26,819 bases of DNA from a virus. Both the position numbers and the translations under genes were made by a program. Every line of letters starts with the position of its first letter. Position 1 is the stretch's first letter. Of this stretch, positions 1 through 8,522 are shown in pieces. A model generated the notes under the pieces. That model searched no databases. It was not told the origin of the DNA and saw only the letters and a list, made by a program, of their open reading frames with translations. The stretch lies in IMG/VR virus record IMGVR_UViG_3300007541_000167, positions 1 to 26,819 of that record; one strand, written 5' to 3'.

Positions 1-110
1 CCCATTTGAGGATTTCCAGAATCAATTCTAAAATCTGGACCATAAGATGAATAACATCTTTTTTCCCAATTTTGTTGGGTAGAATTTTGCTCTCTTTCTC
101 TTTCTGCCAT
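1..110 (-). CDS. Partial unknown protein (N-terminus only), cut by the left edge
   Basis: An ATG 1 nt past the gp5 stop codon (stop and start read TAAAATG) opens a frame that stays open to the window edge, giving 36 residues that begin MAEREREQNSTQQNWEKRC. The peptide is polar and charged and I do not recognise it. Its position directly after gp5, in the same direction, suggests another structural or tail-hub gene, but that is inference from context only. Confidence 0.55.
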   Translation of the reverse strand, partial: MAEREREQNSTQQNWEKRCYSSYGPDFRIDSGNPQM

Positions 111-111
111 T

Positions 112-2400
112 TTAGATACAATCGATAATTTGTACAAGTCTTCCTGCAGTATAACCTGCAGCAACATTTGGATCTCCGGGAATTCCAATAATTGGTTTTA
201 AAATAGCACCAGTTCCAGTGCTCGTTCTAATCCTGAATTCTGGTATAGTTGTTCTTGGAATTATAGCAACAGGGTTAGTTGTAACAATTCCAATTGTAAG
301 TGGTTCGTCATCGCCAATATTATTATATGGAATATCAAATGGGTCAACAATAATATCTGTAGAAGAATATCCAACACCAGGATTGACAACTAAGATAGAT
401 GTCAATCCTATATTCATAGAATTGCCAACACCAACGGTGATGTTTCTTGGAAGTCTTCTTCTCCTATCTATTTCAAAAGTATCTGGATCTAGTGGCAATC
501 CTCCAGGAGTTGTTATTCTTGCGTCACTAATTGAACTGTCTGATGTATTTGGATCTATTGCATAATTTTCTCCAATTGAAACCCTAACAAATGCTTCAAT
601 AGACCCAGTTTCAACATTAATTTTACTTCTGTAAACTGCCCCATATCCTTTTCCAGCAGGATCAACAATTTCAACAAAAGGTGGGAATTTATAACCAAAT
701 CCAGGGTCATCCAATATTAAATCAACAACACTGCCAGTAACTCTACCATCCGCATTTTTGACAAATCCTTCAATTACAGGTCTTGCAGATGCAGGTCTAA
801 ATGCTTCATTTGGTATTTCAACTGTCTGTAGACCTTCTTCTGTTTCCTCAACCACTTGAATAGTTTCAATTCCACCACCACCAAATATTCTAACCTCAGG
901 TGGAACTAATGGTACGGAAGTATTACATTCAGGCAATCCAGATTCTGCTCCTGGTTCAATTAACCCAACATCTTCAAGTTTTTTATTAATATCTGTTCCG
1001 ATTGCAACAGCAGCATTACCAATTTCTCTAGTTATTTTTGCATTTTCTAATATTGCCTCAACATCATTAATTGCATCAATAGGTCCCTTACCAATTGTAT
1101 ATTCTTTAACAATACCTCCACATTTTTCATTACTTTGACCACATTCAAATATAGAAGAAATATTAGTAAATGCATCTACACCACTAGTTAAAAGACCAAA
1201 TATATCAAGACCTTCTCCAAGCAATCCTCCAACTATTTCAAGAATAGGACCCATAAAACCTTCAACTCTTGAAATAATATCATTGATTAATGAACCAACA
1301 AATTGTGTACCAACACAACTTACAAAATTTAAAGCATTATCTATTACAGAATTTAATAATGATTCAACCATTTCTGGAAGTTGATTAGTTATATTACCAA
1401 TTCCACAGAATAATGCTTCTTGCAAAAATCCAATTGGTTCTAAAAATGATGCTTGAGCACCAACTCCAGCTAGTAAAGCCTCAGTAAAATCTTCAATTGG
1501 ACTTGTAATTTCAGCAAAAAGTGAACCAAGACCCTCTGATAGTATAGGTGCCAACTTCAATGCTAATGTTGTAAACATATTACTAACAATACTGTTTGCA
1601 GCAGCAGTAATTGCTCTTACAGACTTAGAAATTTCTAAAGCTTGATTAATAAAAGCAGAATTCAAACCCGTAACACTTTCAAAAAGATTATTTACTATTC
1701 CAGTAATTGTTCCAATTGTACTGTCTTCACAAGTATCTGCTAAAGGAACTTTTAATCCAATTCCAGTATATGAAGGAACTTCTTTCCAAAATTCCGGAGT
1801 ATTTTCTGGAAGACCAGAATTTAAATTATTAATATTATTGTTTATATCTTCAATAACTTTTGGTGGAACATCTCTTGGAGATTTTTGACTTTGTGTGCTA
1901 TTTTCATTAGACTCTCCAGCAGGAAGAGTTTGTTGTCCTCCAGATTGTGGTGCGGGAGTTCCAGTCGTATTTTGGGGATTTTCAATTCTACCAGTATATC
2001 CAGTAAACGGTACAAATGGGGCATCATACTTCTCTTGAGAAACTTCTGCAGTTCTGCCAAATACCCCAATAATTACTGGAAGTTGAGCGTTATCACCATC
2101 GAGGAAAAATCCAAATACAGAATCAGAAGGTCTTAGTTTTGTATTTTCAGCAACATTTCCTGCACCAGAACCAGAAGTTGTTGGTAGAAGAATTTGAGCC
2201 CAAGGAAGGTCTTCATTTGATAACTCTTCATCATCAAATGGATGATATCCCATAATACGAACCTTGGTTCGATTTCCCCAACCACCACCATTAGCTTGGT
2301 CGGCAATACCGTCACCATCAAATGGTGCAACAGTTCCTACCCACCATCTAAATCCATCTCTCCCAACAAAATTACTTCTTAATAGTGATTCTTCTATCAT
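112..2400 (-). CDS. gp5: gp5-like baseplate central hub/spike protein without a lysozyme domain
   Basis: 762 aa. Residues about 17-117 look like the gp5 N-terminal OB fold: WWVGTVAP, then a KVRIMGYHPFD stretch, an LPWAQILLP motif, and a strand ending PVIIGVFGRT. In T4, gp5 sits under the gp27 trimer and forms the membrane-piercing spike, with OB fold, lysozyme and beta-helix in order. Here a Pro/Gly/Gln/Asn linker (about 140-190) leads to a long hydrophobic helical region (about 230-440) where T4 has lysozyme. The C-terminal third is beta-rich with Gly-Tyr units near 570 (DDPGFGYKFPP) and 675 (NPGVGYSS). I see no lysozyme motif; one is present in a neighbour at 3730-5784. The ATG has a good AAGGAAAT ribosome site and lies just after the gp27-like gene. 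The OB-fold call is fairly firm; the C-terminal role as spike is inference. Confidence 0.8.
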   Translation of the reverse strand: MIEESLLRSNFVGRDGFRWWVGTVAPFDGDGIADQANGGGWGNRTKVRIMGYHPFDDEELSNEDLPWAQILLPTTSGSGAGNVAENTKLRPSDSVFGFFLDGDNAQLPVIIGVFGRTAEVSQEKYDAPFVPFTGYTGRIENPQNTTGTPAPQSGGQQTLPAGESNENSTQSQKSPRDVPPKVIEDINNNINNLNSGLPENTPEFWKEVPSYTGIGLKVPLADTCEDSTIGTITGIVNNLFESVTGLNSAFINQALEISKSVRAITAAANSIVSNMFTTLALKLAPILSEGLGSLFAEITSPIEDFTEALLAGVGAQASFLEPIGFLQEALFCGIGNITNQLPEMVESLLNSVIDNALNFVSCVGTQFVGSLINDIISRVEGFMGPILEIVGGLLGEGLDIFGLLTSGVDAFTNISSIFECGQSNEKCGGIVKEYTIGKGPIDAINDVEAILENAKITREIGNAAVAIGTDINKKLEDVGLIEPGAESGLPECNTSVPLVPPEVRIFGGGGIETIQVVEETEEGLQTVEIPNEAFRPASARPVIEGFVKNADGRVTGSVVDLILDDPGFGYKFPPFVEIVDPAGKGYGAVYRSKINVETGSIEAFVRVSIGENYAIDPNTSDSSISDARITTPGGLPLDPDTFEIDRRRRLPRNITVGVGNSMNIGLTSILVVNPGVGYSSTDIIVDPFDIPYNNIGDDEPLTIGIVTTNPVAIIPRTTIPEFRIRTSTGTGAILKPIIGIPGDPNVAAGYTAGRLVQIIDCI

Positions 2401-2404
2401 ATTT

Positions 2405-3730
2405 TTATTTCCTTATGCCAAATGTATCTCTCACTAATTTCATAGATGTATATGAAGCATTAGTGTCAAAGTGATGACATAATTCCTTTATCATATATAG
2501 ACCACTTATTTCCTCATCATATTCTTTAGCGTCTACGGAATCAGTTACTTGCGGAAACTCGCATTCAATAACATCCCCAGCATTTAAATCTAGGTTGCAA
2601 GGAACTATCACATTTAATGATTGTGTTAAAATTAAATTATATCTCATCAAAGATTGTGATTGATATTCTGAGGGATCTGCATTATTATCTTTACTAACTT
2701 CTTGAGTCAAAGTTCCAATGTCAAGTATCTGCGAAAAAATTCTTGTTGGTGTGTCCCCCAAAGTTTTTCCGGGTCTTGAACTTATTTTTGGTAATTTAAT
2801 GTCTCCGCCTAAAGTATCAACATTTTTGTAATCTTCAAAACTATATCTTCCAGCATTTGGTGATGTTACAGTAAATGTTAATGGATTAAAAAACATTCTA
2901 TCACTAGAATATGCACCCATTCTCAATTTTTCAACCAAATTTTGATTTTTGTCAACATAATGACTGTAAATTTTATAATCATTATCAACTTTTTTTGTCC
3001 CTTCATATGCAGGATATGATTGGGAGTATGTATATTTTGCCTTTGATTCTTGTTTTGATAAAGAAGTTAGTGACCTAAAATTAAATCCTTCTTTCGTTTG
3101 ATAAAATACAAATCCACCATCACCATCCTTTCCTTTTCTTCTAGATGCATTAGTCGCTGGTAAAGATTTTGATGCTAACCACACTAAAATTGTAAATGGT
3201 TTTCTTAAGTTCCCAATAAAATCATACTTATTAGAAGTTTCTTCTATTTCTTGTATTTGTTCTGTCAAAAGAACTTCTTCTAATATTGTCCTCACAGAGT
3301 CGCTAATTTTTGATGTAAACTTTTTTGTAACTCTATTGGTTTCATTCGATATTGCTTCTCTAGAAACAAGATTAAGAGTAAAACTTTCTCTGGCATTTTC
3401 TGCAATAACATCAGTTATACTTTGAACATAAAAATACTTTTCTACAGTACTAAAATCCAAACTTGAATTCATTGTTTCAGAGTTTGGATTTATTTTTAAT
3501 GCCACTCTTTCACCTCCCCGTAAAGGAAGTCCATTATAAATTGATTGATTTTTTGAACCATCACTTACAGTGTTTCCAACATTAAATATTTTTAACTTTG
3601 CAGTTATTGTTGGAGAAAAAATATCTTCATAGTAATCAAAAGTTATCGCACCATTAATCAAATCAAGAGTTTTTGATTGATCGTTTGATTCAATTGTTAA
3701 TACTTCGTATATTGACTTTTGTACTGCCAT
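2405..3730 (-). CDS. gp27-like baseplate hub protein
   Basis: 441 aa, beginning MAVQKSIYEVLTIES. It has alternating beta-strand and polar segments and a stretch IQEIEETSNKYDFIGNLRKP followed by FTILVWLASKS, which I associate with the T4 gp27 / Mu gp44 hub fold; the size (T4 gp27 is 391 aa) and position next to gp5 agree. In T4 gp27 forms the trimeric torus joining tail tube and gp5 spike. The start codon overlaps the stop of the upstream gene (TAATG), so translation is probably coupled. The name rests on context and overall look rather than on a catalytic motif. A structure prediction against gp27 would settle it. Confidence 0.6.
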   Translation of the reverse strand: MAVQKSIYEVLTIESNDQSKTLDLINGAITFDYYEDIFSPTITAKLKIFNVGNTVSDGSKNQSIYNGLPLRGGERVALKINPNSETMNSSLDFSTVEKYFYVQSITDVIAENARESFTLNLVSREAISNETNRVTKKFTSKISDSVRTILEEVLLTEQIQEIEETSNKYDFIGNLRKPFTILVWLASKSLPATNASRRKGKDGDGGFVFYQTKEGFNFRSLTSLSKQESKAKYTYSQSYPAYEGTKKVDNDYKIYSHYVDKNQNLVEKLRMGAYSSDRMFFNPLTFTVTSPNAGRYSFEDYKNVDTLGGDIKLPKISSRPGKTLGDTPTRIFSQILDIGTLTQEVSKDNNADPSEYQSQSLMRYNLILTQSLNVIVPCNLDLNAGDVIECEFPQVTDSVDAKEYDEEISGLYMIKELCHHFDTNASYTSMKLVRDTFGIRK

Positions 3731-5784
3731 TAGAGGTAACTAAGATCTAAGAGGAATTTTTGTTTCATAAAGTTATTTAACAACTCACCCATTGATGGTC
3801 CAGAAGATTGTTGAGATGAACCACCAGAAGACGCTACAGACTGCTGTGGTTGCTGTGATGAGGGAACAACTACAGAAATATCTTGACCTTTTCTTTCTGG
3901 TGTAATTTGTTGTGCTACTGCTTGTTGCCTTTGCTGAGTTGGTGCTGAGGATATTTGTGCTTGTGGAGTAGATTGGCGTTCTTTTTCTGTAGAAATTTTA
4001 CTTGCAGAAGAACCAGTTGCTCCATGAGAAACAGTAATTCCTCTACTACCTATAATTTCAGCCTCTCTACCATATCCACCCCTAAAATAAACTTCACCAA
4101 CTGCAAATGGGAATTTAGTTGCAGAACCTGGTTGGGAAGGAAAAGTGCGTTTTACATTTGGATTAGTTTCTTGAATATCAACTGCAGCACTACTTCTAGA
4201 ATCGTGTGCTCTTTGTTCTGCTGCAATTTGATTTCTAAGTATTCCAGGATCTTTAGATGCATATTGGTCTAAATTTCCAAACCATACGGTAGAACCTCTT
4301 GCGTGCATTGCCATTACTGCCTGAAAGGATACTTCTCTAATATTTGCCAATTCCTCTTTTGATGGATTTGCAGTTTTAGCATCAATATGAAAGTGTGTAG
4401 CATATTGTGCTTCGCCTTCACTTCCAGAGCCACCTTGAACAAAACCACCAGCACCTGTTTGAGGAATCAACTTCATAGTGCCCGTTGATATTGATGTTGG
4501 TGTTCCTGTTGTTCCTGTTGGAGATGTCTGTGTTCGTTGTCTTTGTAAAGATTGTTGATACCTTTGCTGTATTCCTTCTAATTTTTTAACAGGTTGTCCA
4601 TAGTAACTATTACCACTCAAAGTTGGAAAAGATGCCCATTCGGGAGAAAGTTTTGATGATATTTGTGGACTTATCCCCTGTTTTTGTAATAAATTTTCTA
4701 ATTCTTCTGGACTGTTAAGTTTCAATCTTCGCAATATCAATTGAACAGCGGCTGCATCTTGCCTCTCTGGTGTCATAGCTCCACCTCCCACAGTATTCCA
4801 AGTGCCAGGCATAAATTGATATCTACCAAAAGCAGCACTGGAATAGTCTTTGCTATGAAAAACTTTATCCGGGTGTTTTTCTGGGTATCCTTTTCCAGAA
4901 TACTGAGCACCAGTAAAATGAGTTAAATATCCATTATTTGGATGACCGGCAGTACCCTCAGCATAAGCAATTGCATCCAATAAAGCATTAGTTGCTGGAC
5001 CAAATTTTCCAGAGGAACCACCAGTGCCGGAGGAAGAAGAACCACTATAATCACTACTATATGTCTGAGTTTGACTGGCAGCATCCTCAGTAAATCCTTC
5101 CCCAGGTTCTGGAATTTCCTCTCCACTATAAGAACCAACTTTTATACCATCAATTTCTTTTGTAATGTCAGTTGTAAAAACATCAATAGTGTCTTTAAAA
5201 TCTTTTTGAAGACCTTCTATAGAATTGCCAAGTTCTGTAAAAGAATTTCTAAGTTTTCTTTCACTATCAAGAAAATCAAATTTTAATATATTATCTTTGA
5301 GTGAAGTTAATACTCTAAACGAAGATTGTAGTATATTTCCAACATTAATCACAAAACTTTTTATAATTCTTCCAATTTCATTAACTCTAGCAATAAATTC
5401 TTTAGCATATCCAATCCAAGTAGGAAGTGTTCGTAAAATCCAACCAGCAGCAATAAAACCAAGTGCTTTAACTAATCTACCAATTAAACTTCCGCCAGTT
5501 TTTGATACTGCAGCAACAACATTGGATGTTCCACTTGGAACTGACCTCCTTGCCTCTCTTTCATCTTCCCTCTCCATTCTCCTAGTATCAAATTCTCTTC
5601 TTCTTTTTGTCTCAAAGATATCAGAAAAAATTTGCTTACGAACTTTAATTCTAGTGTTAAGGAGTTTGCTAATATTTTGAACACTTTTTTGTGTCTGATT
5701 AAAACTCTTAGAAGATTTCTTAAATAAAGAATTTGTTTCTTTTGTATCTAATGGTTTTGGTGGAATTAATGTTGTTGCTGCCAT
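3730..5784 (-). CDS. Large tail protein with a lambda-R-type lysozyme (lytic transglycosylase) domain
   Basis: 684 aa. Residues 1-80 are helical and end in an Arg/Glu-rich run (KRRREFDTRRMEREDEREAR). Residues 100-155 are hydrophobic (LGFIAAGWILRTLPTWIGY). A Ser/Gly linker (about 240-260) precedes a lysozyme-like domain at about 261-412: LLDAIAYAEGT with candidate catalytic Glu276, then AAFGRYQFMPGTW, a MTPERQDAAAVQLI helix and SPEWASFP. This order matches the lambda R endolysin / GH104 fold. A second compact domain (about 455-595) holds HFHID at 464-468 and RAHDSRSSAAVDIQ at 525-538; I cannot name it. The C-terminus is Gln/Ser-rich. The first 80-150 residues resemble the layout of the 604-aa protein upstream, so the two may be related tape-measure-like proteins. 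It probably acts as virion-borne peptidoglycan hydrolase at the tail tip. The lysozyme call is strong; the role in the tail is inference from position. Confidence 0.72.
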   Translation of the reverse strand: MAATTLIPPKPLDTKETNSLFKKSSKSFNQTQKSVQNISKLLNTRIKVRKQIFSDIFETKRRREFDTRRMEREDEREARRSVPSGTSNVVAAVSKTGGSLIGRLVKALGFIAAGWILRTLPTWIGYAKEFIARVNEIGRIIKSFVINVGNILQSSFRVLTSLKDNILKFDFLDSERKLRNSFTELGNSIEGLQKDFKDTIDVFTTDITKEIDGIKVGSYSGEEIPEPGEGFTEDAASQTQTYSSDYSGSSSSGTGGSSGKFGPATNALLDAIAYAEGTAGHPNNGYLTHFTGAQYSGKGYPEKHPDKVFHSKDYSSAAFGRYQFMPGTWNTVGGGAMTPERQDAAAVQLILRRLKLNSPEELENLLQKQGISPQISSKLSPEWASFPTLSGNSYYGQPVKKLEGIQQRYQQSLQRQRTQTSPTGTTGTPTSISTGTMKLIPQTGAGGFVQGGSGSEGEAQYATHFHIDAKTANPSKEELANIREVSFQAVMAMHARGSTVWFGNLDQYASKDPGILRNQIAAEQRAHDSRSSAAVDIQETNPNVKRTFPSQPGSATKFPFAVGEVYFRGGYGREAEIIGSRGITVSHGATGSSASKISTEKERQSTPQAQISSAPTQQRQQAVAQQITPERKGQDISVVVPSSQQPQQSVASSGGSSQQSSGPSMGELLNNFMKQKFLLDLSYL

Positions 5785-5785
5785 T

Positions 5786-7600
5786 TTATATCACCACATT
5801 ATAATTTAATTTTGAATATAAAACATAAAAATTATCAGGATTGGATGAAGGTATCATAGGAACATCTGTTGGTGTTGGCGGTGCCTGAGGAGATTCCTGC
5901 GGCGCCTGTGGTTGCTGAGCGACTACAACATTTGGTGCAGGTTCTTCAAGAGGTGCAATTGACTGTGGCGAAGTCATTTTTTCTTGTGAAGGATTTATAA
6001 AATCGAATGATAAATTTTTAGATATATTAAAAATATTTGATGTATCGCCAGATGATACTTCTTGAGTGGATGGAGAAGTTAATTCTGCAGGTTGCGCTTT
6101 TTCATTTTGCGGTGATATAGATTCTGCTTTAATTTCAGCAGCAGGCGTAGCACTTTCAGTATTCATTTTAGATTCACTACCCAAAGAAAGTTTCAATTCT
6201 TCAGGTTGAGGCATCATAGTATTTTTTGGTTCCGCAGCATCTTTACCAGTTTCAACTGGCTCTGTTTGGGATTTTATTGGACCTAATTGTTCAGAAGATT
6301 CTGCTGCTTTTGGTGGAGCACCAGTCATTGTCTGTGTTGGTGTAGAAGTTGCTACCGGTGGTTGTTTAGTATTTTGCTGTGGTTGAGTTGAAGTATCTTC
6401 CTTTTTCTTTCCCAATCCAAATGTCCAATCAAAACCACCACCAGAATCTTCTTCTTTTCCTTTTACTAACTCTTTACTTTTCTGCTGTGCCCATATTCCA
6501 GCACCAATCACTGCCAAAGGTTTTAAAAGTCCAGGCAGTGGTAATTTTGATGCTGCTCCTGCAGCTGCAGCACTACCAAGTCCACCAACAGCAGCTGTCG
6601 CAGGGTCTTCTCCAAAAGCAATATCCAATCCTGCTGTAAGTCCTGCTCCACCTAAAAGTTTTGCACCTCCACCCAAAACACCTTTACCAAAATTTTTCAT
6701 TCCACCCCAAAAACCACCACCAGAACTTGCCGATGGTTTTCCCCCAGAAGAAGGTGTACTTGTACTTGAAGGTGAAGTAGAACCCTTTCCAGATGATGTG
6801 GATGATGTAGAGGAAGCAGAAGAATCTGCGGAAGAAGCGGCACTAACCCTAGACGATTTTCCCCCACCAATTCCACTAAAAAGACCAGAAAAAATTCCAC
6901 CAATTTTTGATGCGCCAGAAGTAAATATATTTTTTATCCCACCAAAAAGAAGTCCTGCAACTCCCCCAATTAATTTTCTTAACGCAAATTTAATAGCAGC
7001 AAATCCGGTCTTAATTGCTATAAATGTGCCAATAACAAAACCAACATTCTTAATGACATTATCTTTTATTTCGTTTAATGTTTTTTGGTCATCTTCGGAA
7101 TATGCTTTTATTGTTTTTAAAAGTTGTACCCCAAGATATCCAAAGAATAAAGTTTGAATTGCTCTTCCAACATTAGCAAAAACACCTTCAACTTTTTTTG
7201 CTGCAGAATCAACAGGTGCCATTATGGCAGTTTGAATTCTTTCTTCCAGTCTTGATTCTCTACCTAATCTTATTCTTCTTTGAGCATATCTATTTTCTTG
7301 TTCTTGCTGTTGCTTTAATAATTGCTGCTCAGTTAATGTATCCTTTTGAAGAAGTGCGGCAATATTATTAATACTCTGAGAAAGAGCATTAAGTTGATTT
7401 TGAAAATTCTGAAACTGTTGCTGCATATTTGCAATAACAGTTTGATTTTGTTTTTGTGTCTGAACAAATTGTTTAGTTTGCTCAACAAATTGTTGCTTTT
7501 CAGTTGATGCTGCCTGAACATTAGGGGCTGCCCCACCACCAAAGACAGATGCTCCTACATTTTTTATTGATAGACCACTTGGTAGTAAAGGTACAGCCAT
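5786..7600 (-). CDS. Tape-measure-like tail protein (position of T4 gp29)
   Basis: 604 aa. Residues about 30-115 form a Gln/Asn-rich coiled-coil-like helix, followed by an Arg-rich patch (YAQRRIRLGRESRLEER), then hydrophobic helices about 140-245 (TLFFGYLGVQLLKTI, NVGFVIGTFIAIKTGF). A Ser/Gly/Thr linker leads to a Gly/Ala-rich hydrophobic stretch about 300-375, and the last 200 residues are Pro/Gln/Glu-rich low complexity. T4 gp29 (590 aa) sets tail length and is part of the hub; this protein has similar length and composition and lies just after the gp26 and 58-aa pair, where tape-measure genes sit in most tailed phages. I see no enzymatic motif. The following gene starts 1 nt after the stop. 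Alternative: another hub protein of unknown role. Confidence 0.55.
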   Translation of the reverse strand: MAVPLLPSGLSIKNVGASVFGGGAAPNVQAASTEKQQFVEQTKQFVQTQKQNQTVIANMQQQFQNFQNQLNALSQSINNIAALLQKDTLTEQQLLKQQQEQENRYAQRRIRLGRESRLEERIQTAIMAPVDSAAKKVEGVFANVGRAIQTLFFGYLGVQLLKTIKAYSEDDQKTLNEIKDNVIKNVGFVIGTFIAIKTGFAAIKFALRKLIGGVAGLLFGGIKNIFTSGASKIGGIFSGLFSGIGGGKSSRVSAASSADSSASSTSSTSSGKGSTSPSSTSTPSSGGKPSASSGGGFWGGMKNFGKGVLGGGAKLLGGAGLTAGLDIAFGEDPATAAVGGLGSAAAAGAASKLPLPGLLKPLAVIGAGIWAQQKSKELVKGKEEDSGGGFDWTFGLGKKKEDTSTQPQQNTKQPPVATSTPTQTMTGAPPKAAESSEQLGPIKSQTEPVETGKDAAEPKNTMMPQPEELKLSLGSESKMNTESATPAAEIKAESISPQNEKAQPAELTSPSTQEVSSGDTSNIFNISKNLSFDFINPSQEKMTSPQSIAPLEEPAPNVVVAQQPQAPQESPQAPPTPTDVPMIPSSNPDNFYVLYSKLNYNVVI

Positions 7601-7604
7601 TTAC

Positions 7605-7781
7605 TTATGAAACCCCGCTTTTATGCTTTAAATTTTCTTCTTCAATATATTGTTGAAGTAATGTAACATAAACTTCTTTTTCCCAAGGTATCATATTTTC
7701 AATCTCTGTCAAAGAGTATTTATGATGTTGAACTAGTGCAAAATTAACTTGATAATATGATGCAAGACTCTCATGCACCAT
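7605..7781 (-). CDS. 58-aa tail assembly protein, candidate second half of a gp26 frameshift fusion
   Basis: 58 aa, beginning MVHESLASYYQVNFALVQHH, with the core YSLTEIENMIPWEKEVYVTL and a charged helical end (QQYIEEENLKHKS). Short helical peptides with a Pro-Trp-x-x-x-x-x-Tyr core and Glu-rich end occur as the T half of tail assembly chaperones; this resemblance is from memory, not a search. In T4 the gene after 26 is 51, so a gp51-like role is an alternative, though T4 gp51 is much longer (249 aa). The ATG lies 3 nt past the gp26 stop in the -1 frame relative to gp26, and that frame is open back through the gp26 end, so the protein may be made as a gp26 fusion, from its own ATG, or both. 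No clear ribosome site precedes the ATG. Confidence 0.75.
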   Translation of the reverse strand: MVHESLASYYQVNFALVQHHKYSLTEIENMIPWEKEVYVTLLQQYIEEENLKHKSGVS

Positions 7782-7796
7782 AGCTAGGCGAAAAAA
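7757..7796 (-). promoter_or_regulatory. Candidate -1 programmed ribosomal frameshift signal
   Basis: In the gp26 reading frame the mRNA ends TCT TTT TTC GCC TAG. The heptamer T-TTT-TTC (7796-7790) fits the X-XXY-YYZ rule for -1 slippage. An 8-nt spacer (GCCTAGCT) is followed by an 8-bp hairpin: ATGGTGCA (7781-7774) pairs with TGCATCAT (7764-7757) with one G-U pair and a 9-nt loop. After slipping, the ribosome reads CGC CTA GCT ATG and continues into the 58-aa ORF without a stop, giving a fusion of about 298 aa. All three parts are seen directly; function is inferred. Confidence 0.65.
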
Positions 7797-8500
7797 GATG
7801 AAAGACCCTCCAACACTACAGTGCTTTTTACATTAGTTTTAGGATTTGTTACCTTAATTTCATGACTTAATTTTGGCATAGTCTCAAAGAAAGATTCAAC
7901 TTTTCTAAATTGCTGTGGACTTAACTGCTCAATAAATTCTGCCAATTCTTTTTTCGTACATTCTGCTGCAGACCAAGATTCTTCCTTATTGTAAACTTGA
8001 TCAATACTTGAATAGATTAATTCAAAAGTATCATTAATACTATAATCTTCCCCAACAAAATTATTTTTTATAAACTGATCCATTGATGGGTATTTTAATC
8101 TAAGTGTCAAATCATCATCAAGTTTAATGTCTCTAGAGTGTTTAGGATCAATTTTGACTTTAATATCATCCAAATTGATTTCCATAGGAACTTTTGTTAC
8201 ACCATCGTCTGGACAGGTAATCAATACCTCAACAGTTTCACCGACAGATTTCCCCCGAATATTCAAAAATAAGTATTCAATATCAAATGATGATAATTCA
8301 TTAACTTTAACCCCTCTTGTTAAAATACAATTTGAAATAACATCTTTAACTGCATTTGTTATTTGTTGGGGGTCTTCACTTTCCTGTGCAATAATTAAAA
8401 TTTTCTCTTCTTTAACTAAAAAAGGTCTAAACTTTATTTTTTTATTATTTGATGGAATAGTCAACTCATATGTTGGAGTTGCAATTTTTGGTAATGGCAT
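7784..8500 (-). CDS. gp26: gp26-like baseplate hub / tail assembly protein
   Basis: 238 aa (T4 gp26 is 208 aa). The N-terminus (MPLPKIATPTYELTIPSN, then KIKFRPFLVKEEKIL) and the segment ISNCILTRGVKVNELSSFDI match what I know of the T4 gp26 family (Pfam T4_baseplate). The known role is in assembly of the baseplate hub. A late-promoter-like AATAAATA lies 22 nt before the ATG, inside the end of the upstream gene. The last sense codons are TCT TTT TTC GCC before TAG, containing a slippery U-UUU-UUC heptamer; see the separate regulatory entry. Placed upstream of a tape-measure-like gene and followed by a small -1-frame ORF, it may be the G-like half of a tail assembly chaperone pair. Family call is good; the chaperone role is inference. 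Confidence 0.8.
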   Translation of the reverse strand: MPLPKIATPTYELTIPSNNKKIKFRPFLVKEEKILIIAQESEDPQQITNAVKDVISNCILTRGVKVNELSSFDIEYLFLNIRGKSVGETVEVLITCPDDGVTKVPMEINLDDIKVKIDPKHSRDIKLDDDLTLRLKYPSMDQFIKNNFVGEDYSINDTFELIYSSIDQVYNKEESWSAAECTKKELAEFIEQLSPQQFRKVESFFETMPKLSHEIKVTNPKTNVKSTVVLEGLSSFFA

Positions 8501-8522
8501 AATCTATTATTACTATATTTTT

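Noticed and set aside
5225-5680. 151-aa plus-strand open frame
   Set aside because: Antisense to the lysozyme tail gene, hydrophobic composition typical of a shadow frame, and no ribosome site or promoter.
6379-6639. 86-aa plus-strand frame rich in Leu/Gln
   Set aside because: Antisense of the low-complexity part of the tape-measure-like gene.
7717-7724. CATAAATA on the minus strand in the 58-aa gene
   Set aside because: Inside the coding sequence and 116 nt from the next start, so not convincing as a promoter of the tape-measure-like gene.
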